Shown: positions 6,201 through 7,101 of the stretch, piece by piece
Layout of the letters: the number at the start of each line of letters is the position of its first letter
Position numbering within the stretch: position 1 is the stretch's first letter
From: Ilumatobacter sp.
GTDB taxonomy: Bacteria; Actinomycetota; Acidimicrobiia; Acidimicrobiales; Ilumatobacteraceae
DNA: 7,101 bases
Assembly: GCA_029263275.1 (NCBI GenBank)
Contig: JAJCXU010000296.1
Span: forward strand, 1 to 7,101
Direction: 5' to 3'
Notes under the pieces: generated by a model
Databases searched by the model: none
Told to the model about the DNA's origin: nothing
The model's input: only the letters and a program-made list of their open reading frames with translations
Translations under genes and position numbers: made by a program

Positions 6201-7047
6201 ACGAACCCGGACTGAGCACCGCACTTCGTAGAGCTGCAAAGACGGGGTCATCGGCAAGACGGACGCGGCCACGACGGGCCGTGGCGCGGACAGAAGCAGC
6301 GGATGCCAAACGGTAGTGAGTGGCGAGGTATGTCGAGTTCGCCACTCGCCGTTCGACAGCCAAGGTGACCGCCAGGAGGCGAGCTGTGTTGCTGATGTGC
6401 GTTCGAAAGATGACGTCGGTGGGCACGCCGCAGACAGAAGCGACGGTGGTGTCAAGTTCATCAAGTCGCCCGATCGCTGCAGGTGCGGTGCGCCGATCAG
6501 CTTGTCGATCAGACGGATGGCGGTCAGTGACGTAGGCCCGATAGGCGGATGGATCCGCAAACTGCGTCTCCAACTCGCTGGTCTGCAGCCAGGTCGGAGC
6601 GGTCCGTGAGCCCGTGTACGCGCCGAAGCTTGACCATCGATAGTTCTCGAGCGCGGCCGCCGGAACGATGTCGAGCGGATTGCGGTGGATGTACCGGCCG
6701 GTGAGATGCCGCGCCGACGCTCCCTCGACGATGTGTGATGTGAAGCGCCCTTCGAACATCGGCCCGCTGCGGTGATGGTGATGGTTGTAGGTCGCCACGT
6801 ATGTCGACTGGACGTCCTTCATTGCCTTCGAAAGCCCGCCCGTCGGGCAGTGAATGAGCGCGTGGTGGTGGTTCGACATCAACGAATACGCATGCACCTC
6901 GATGCTGTGCGTCTCGACAGCCTCGCCGAGCAGGTGTTCGTAGAACTGATAGTCGGCATCGCAGCTGAAGACATCTTGGCGGTCGGCACCTCGATTGATC
7001 ACGTGGAACCAGGTGCCGTGGAGGTCGGGTCGAAGTGGTCGTGGCAT
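6178..7047 (-). CDS. REP-associated tyrosine transposase (RAYT, Y1_Tnp / IS200-like superfamily)
   Basis: A 289-residue protein starting MPRPLRPDLHGTWFHVINRG. The frame is open to 7101, but the extra 18 codons lie largely in the terminal repeat, and MPRPLRP is the typical family start. Visible features are HVINRGADRQDVF (15-27); YSLMSNHHHALI (54-65), whose His60-His61-His62 stands for the HUH metal site (usually H-V-H or H-F-H); SGPMFEGRF (94-102); and RYIHRNPL with the likely catalytic Tyr119. Such enzymes nick and join single-stranded DNA through a 5'-phosphotyrosine and act on REP hairpins. After residue ~180 a region with VASVCGVPTDVIF, ARLLAVTLAVERR, SAASVRATARR and LADDPVFAALR resembles a divergent DnaA C-terminal helix-turn-helix domain, as some family members carry. 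The last residues (YRVTKGA) are encoded by the terminal repeat. The key residues look intact. Confidence 0.88.
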   Translation of the reverse strand: MPRPLRPDLHGTWFHVINRGADRQDVFSCDADYQFYEHLLGEAVETHSIEVHAYSLMSNHHHALIHCPTGGLSKAMKDVQSTYVATYNHHHHRSGPMFEGRFTSHIVEGASARHLTGRYIHRNPLDIVPAAALENYRWSSFGAYTGSRTAPTWLQTSELETQFADPSAYRAYVTDRHPSDRQADRRTAPAAIGRLDELDTTVASVCGVPTDVIFRTHISNTARLLAVTLAVERRVANSTYLATHYRLASAASVRATARRGRVRLADDPVFAALRSAVLSPGSYRVTKGA

Positions 7048-7072
7048 GCCCCGATCTTCGCTCCGCGGTGTC

Positions 7073-7101
7073 ACAGAGTTACGAAAGGGGCCTGACCCCA
7101 T
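7073..7101. repeat. Right REP-like terminal repeat of the RAYT element (cut by window edge)
   Basis: A perfect 29-bp inverted copy of 6172-6200, containing GGGGCCTGACCCC (7088-7100). The outer hairpin arm seen at the left end (GTTACG, 6165-6170) would fall beyond 7101 here. It lies 25 bases upstream of the transposase start codon, so it could also affect transcription or translation of that gene. Confidence 0.85.

Larger units (their letters stand above)
6172..7101 (-). mobile_element. RAYT/REPtron-like element: Y1 transposase gene between inverted REP-like repeats
   Basis: A 930-bp unit runs from one 29-bp repeat to its inverted copy, with only the transposase gene between. This resembles the REPtron arrangement, in which a REP-associated tyrosine transposase is flanked by inverted REP sequences. 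The ends are hairpin-forming repeats, not the short imperfect inverted repeats of a DDE insertion sequence, and I see no target-site duplication. The right repeat reaches the window edge, so the element may extend beyond it. Confidence 0.75.

Noticed and set aside
6316..7095. Plus-strand open frames across the transposase gene
   Set aside because: They run antisense to an intact, motif-bearing transposase and show no family features.
7048..7101. Start of the transposase at 7101
   Set aside because: The extra 18 residues are mostly encoded by the terminal repeat and do not resemble RAYT N-termini; MPRPLRP at 7047 does.
6165..7101. CRISPR-like or DDE insertion-sequence structure from the repeats
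   Set aside because: There are only two copies in inverted orientation, with no spacers, no DDE motif and no visible target duplication; the RAYT/REP explanation fits better.

Overview
This is a high-GC window with actinobacterial character. The SufB, SufD and SufC sequences, the suf gene order with a Rieske protein between sufD and sufC, and promoters whose -10 box lies six bases before the start codon all fit Actinomycetota. I lean towards an Acidimicrobiia/Ilumatobacter-like lineage, but that placement is from memory of protein similarity and not from any search.

Layout. From the left edge to 1175, on the plus strand, lies the 3' part of sufB, interrupted by an in-frame TAG at 528-530. 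Next come a small four-cysteine protein (1340-1693), an intergenic inverted repeat (1709-1760), and an imperfect palindrome (1783-1808) overlapping the -35 region of sufD. Then follows a tightly packed plus-strand run: sufD (1836-3014), a Rieske-type ferredoxin (3011-3352), sufC (3349-4155), a pterin-4a-carbinolamine dehydratase (4166-4426), an MFS transporter (4410-5690) and a YbaK-type tRNA-editing protein (5683-6165). Most junctions overlap by 4 to 17 bases, so this looks like one transcript starting at sufD. From 6172 to the right edge is a minus-strand RAYT-type (Y1, HUH-superfamily) transposase gene bounded by perfect 29-bp inverted repeats with internal REP-like hairpins.

How it works together. 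SufB, SufC and SufD form the SufBC2D scaffold that builds Fe-S clusters, and the Rieske protein is probably an electron carrier or accessory factor. The cysteine desulfurase (sufS) and sulfur carrier (sufU/sufE) are not seen here; the positions after sufC are taken by unrelated housekeeping genes. The two internal promoters mean that the Cys4 gene and sufD can be transcribed separately from sufB.

Most worth a second look: the amber codon splitting an otherwise well-conserved sufB, the paired leaderless promoters, the palindrome ahead of sufD, the uncharacterised Cys4 protein inside the suf locus, and the RAYT with its flanking REP-like ends and a possible DnaA-like C-terminal domain. I found no CRISPR array, tRNA or rRNA.
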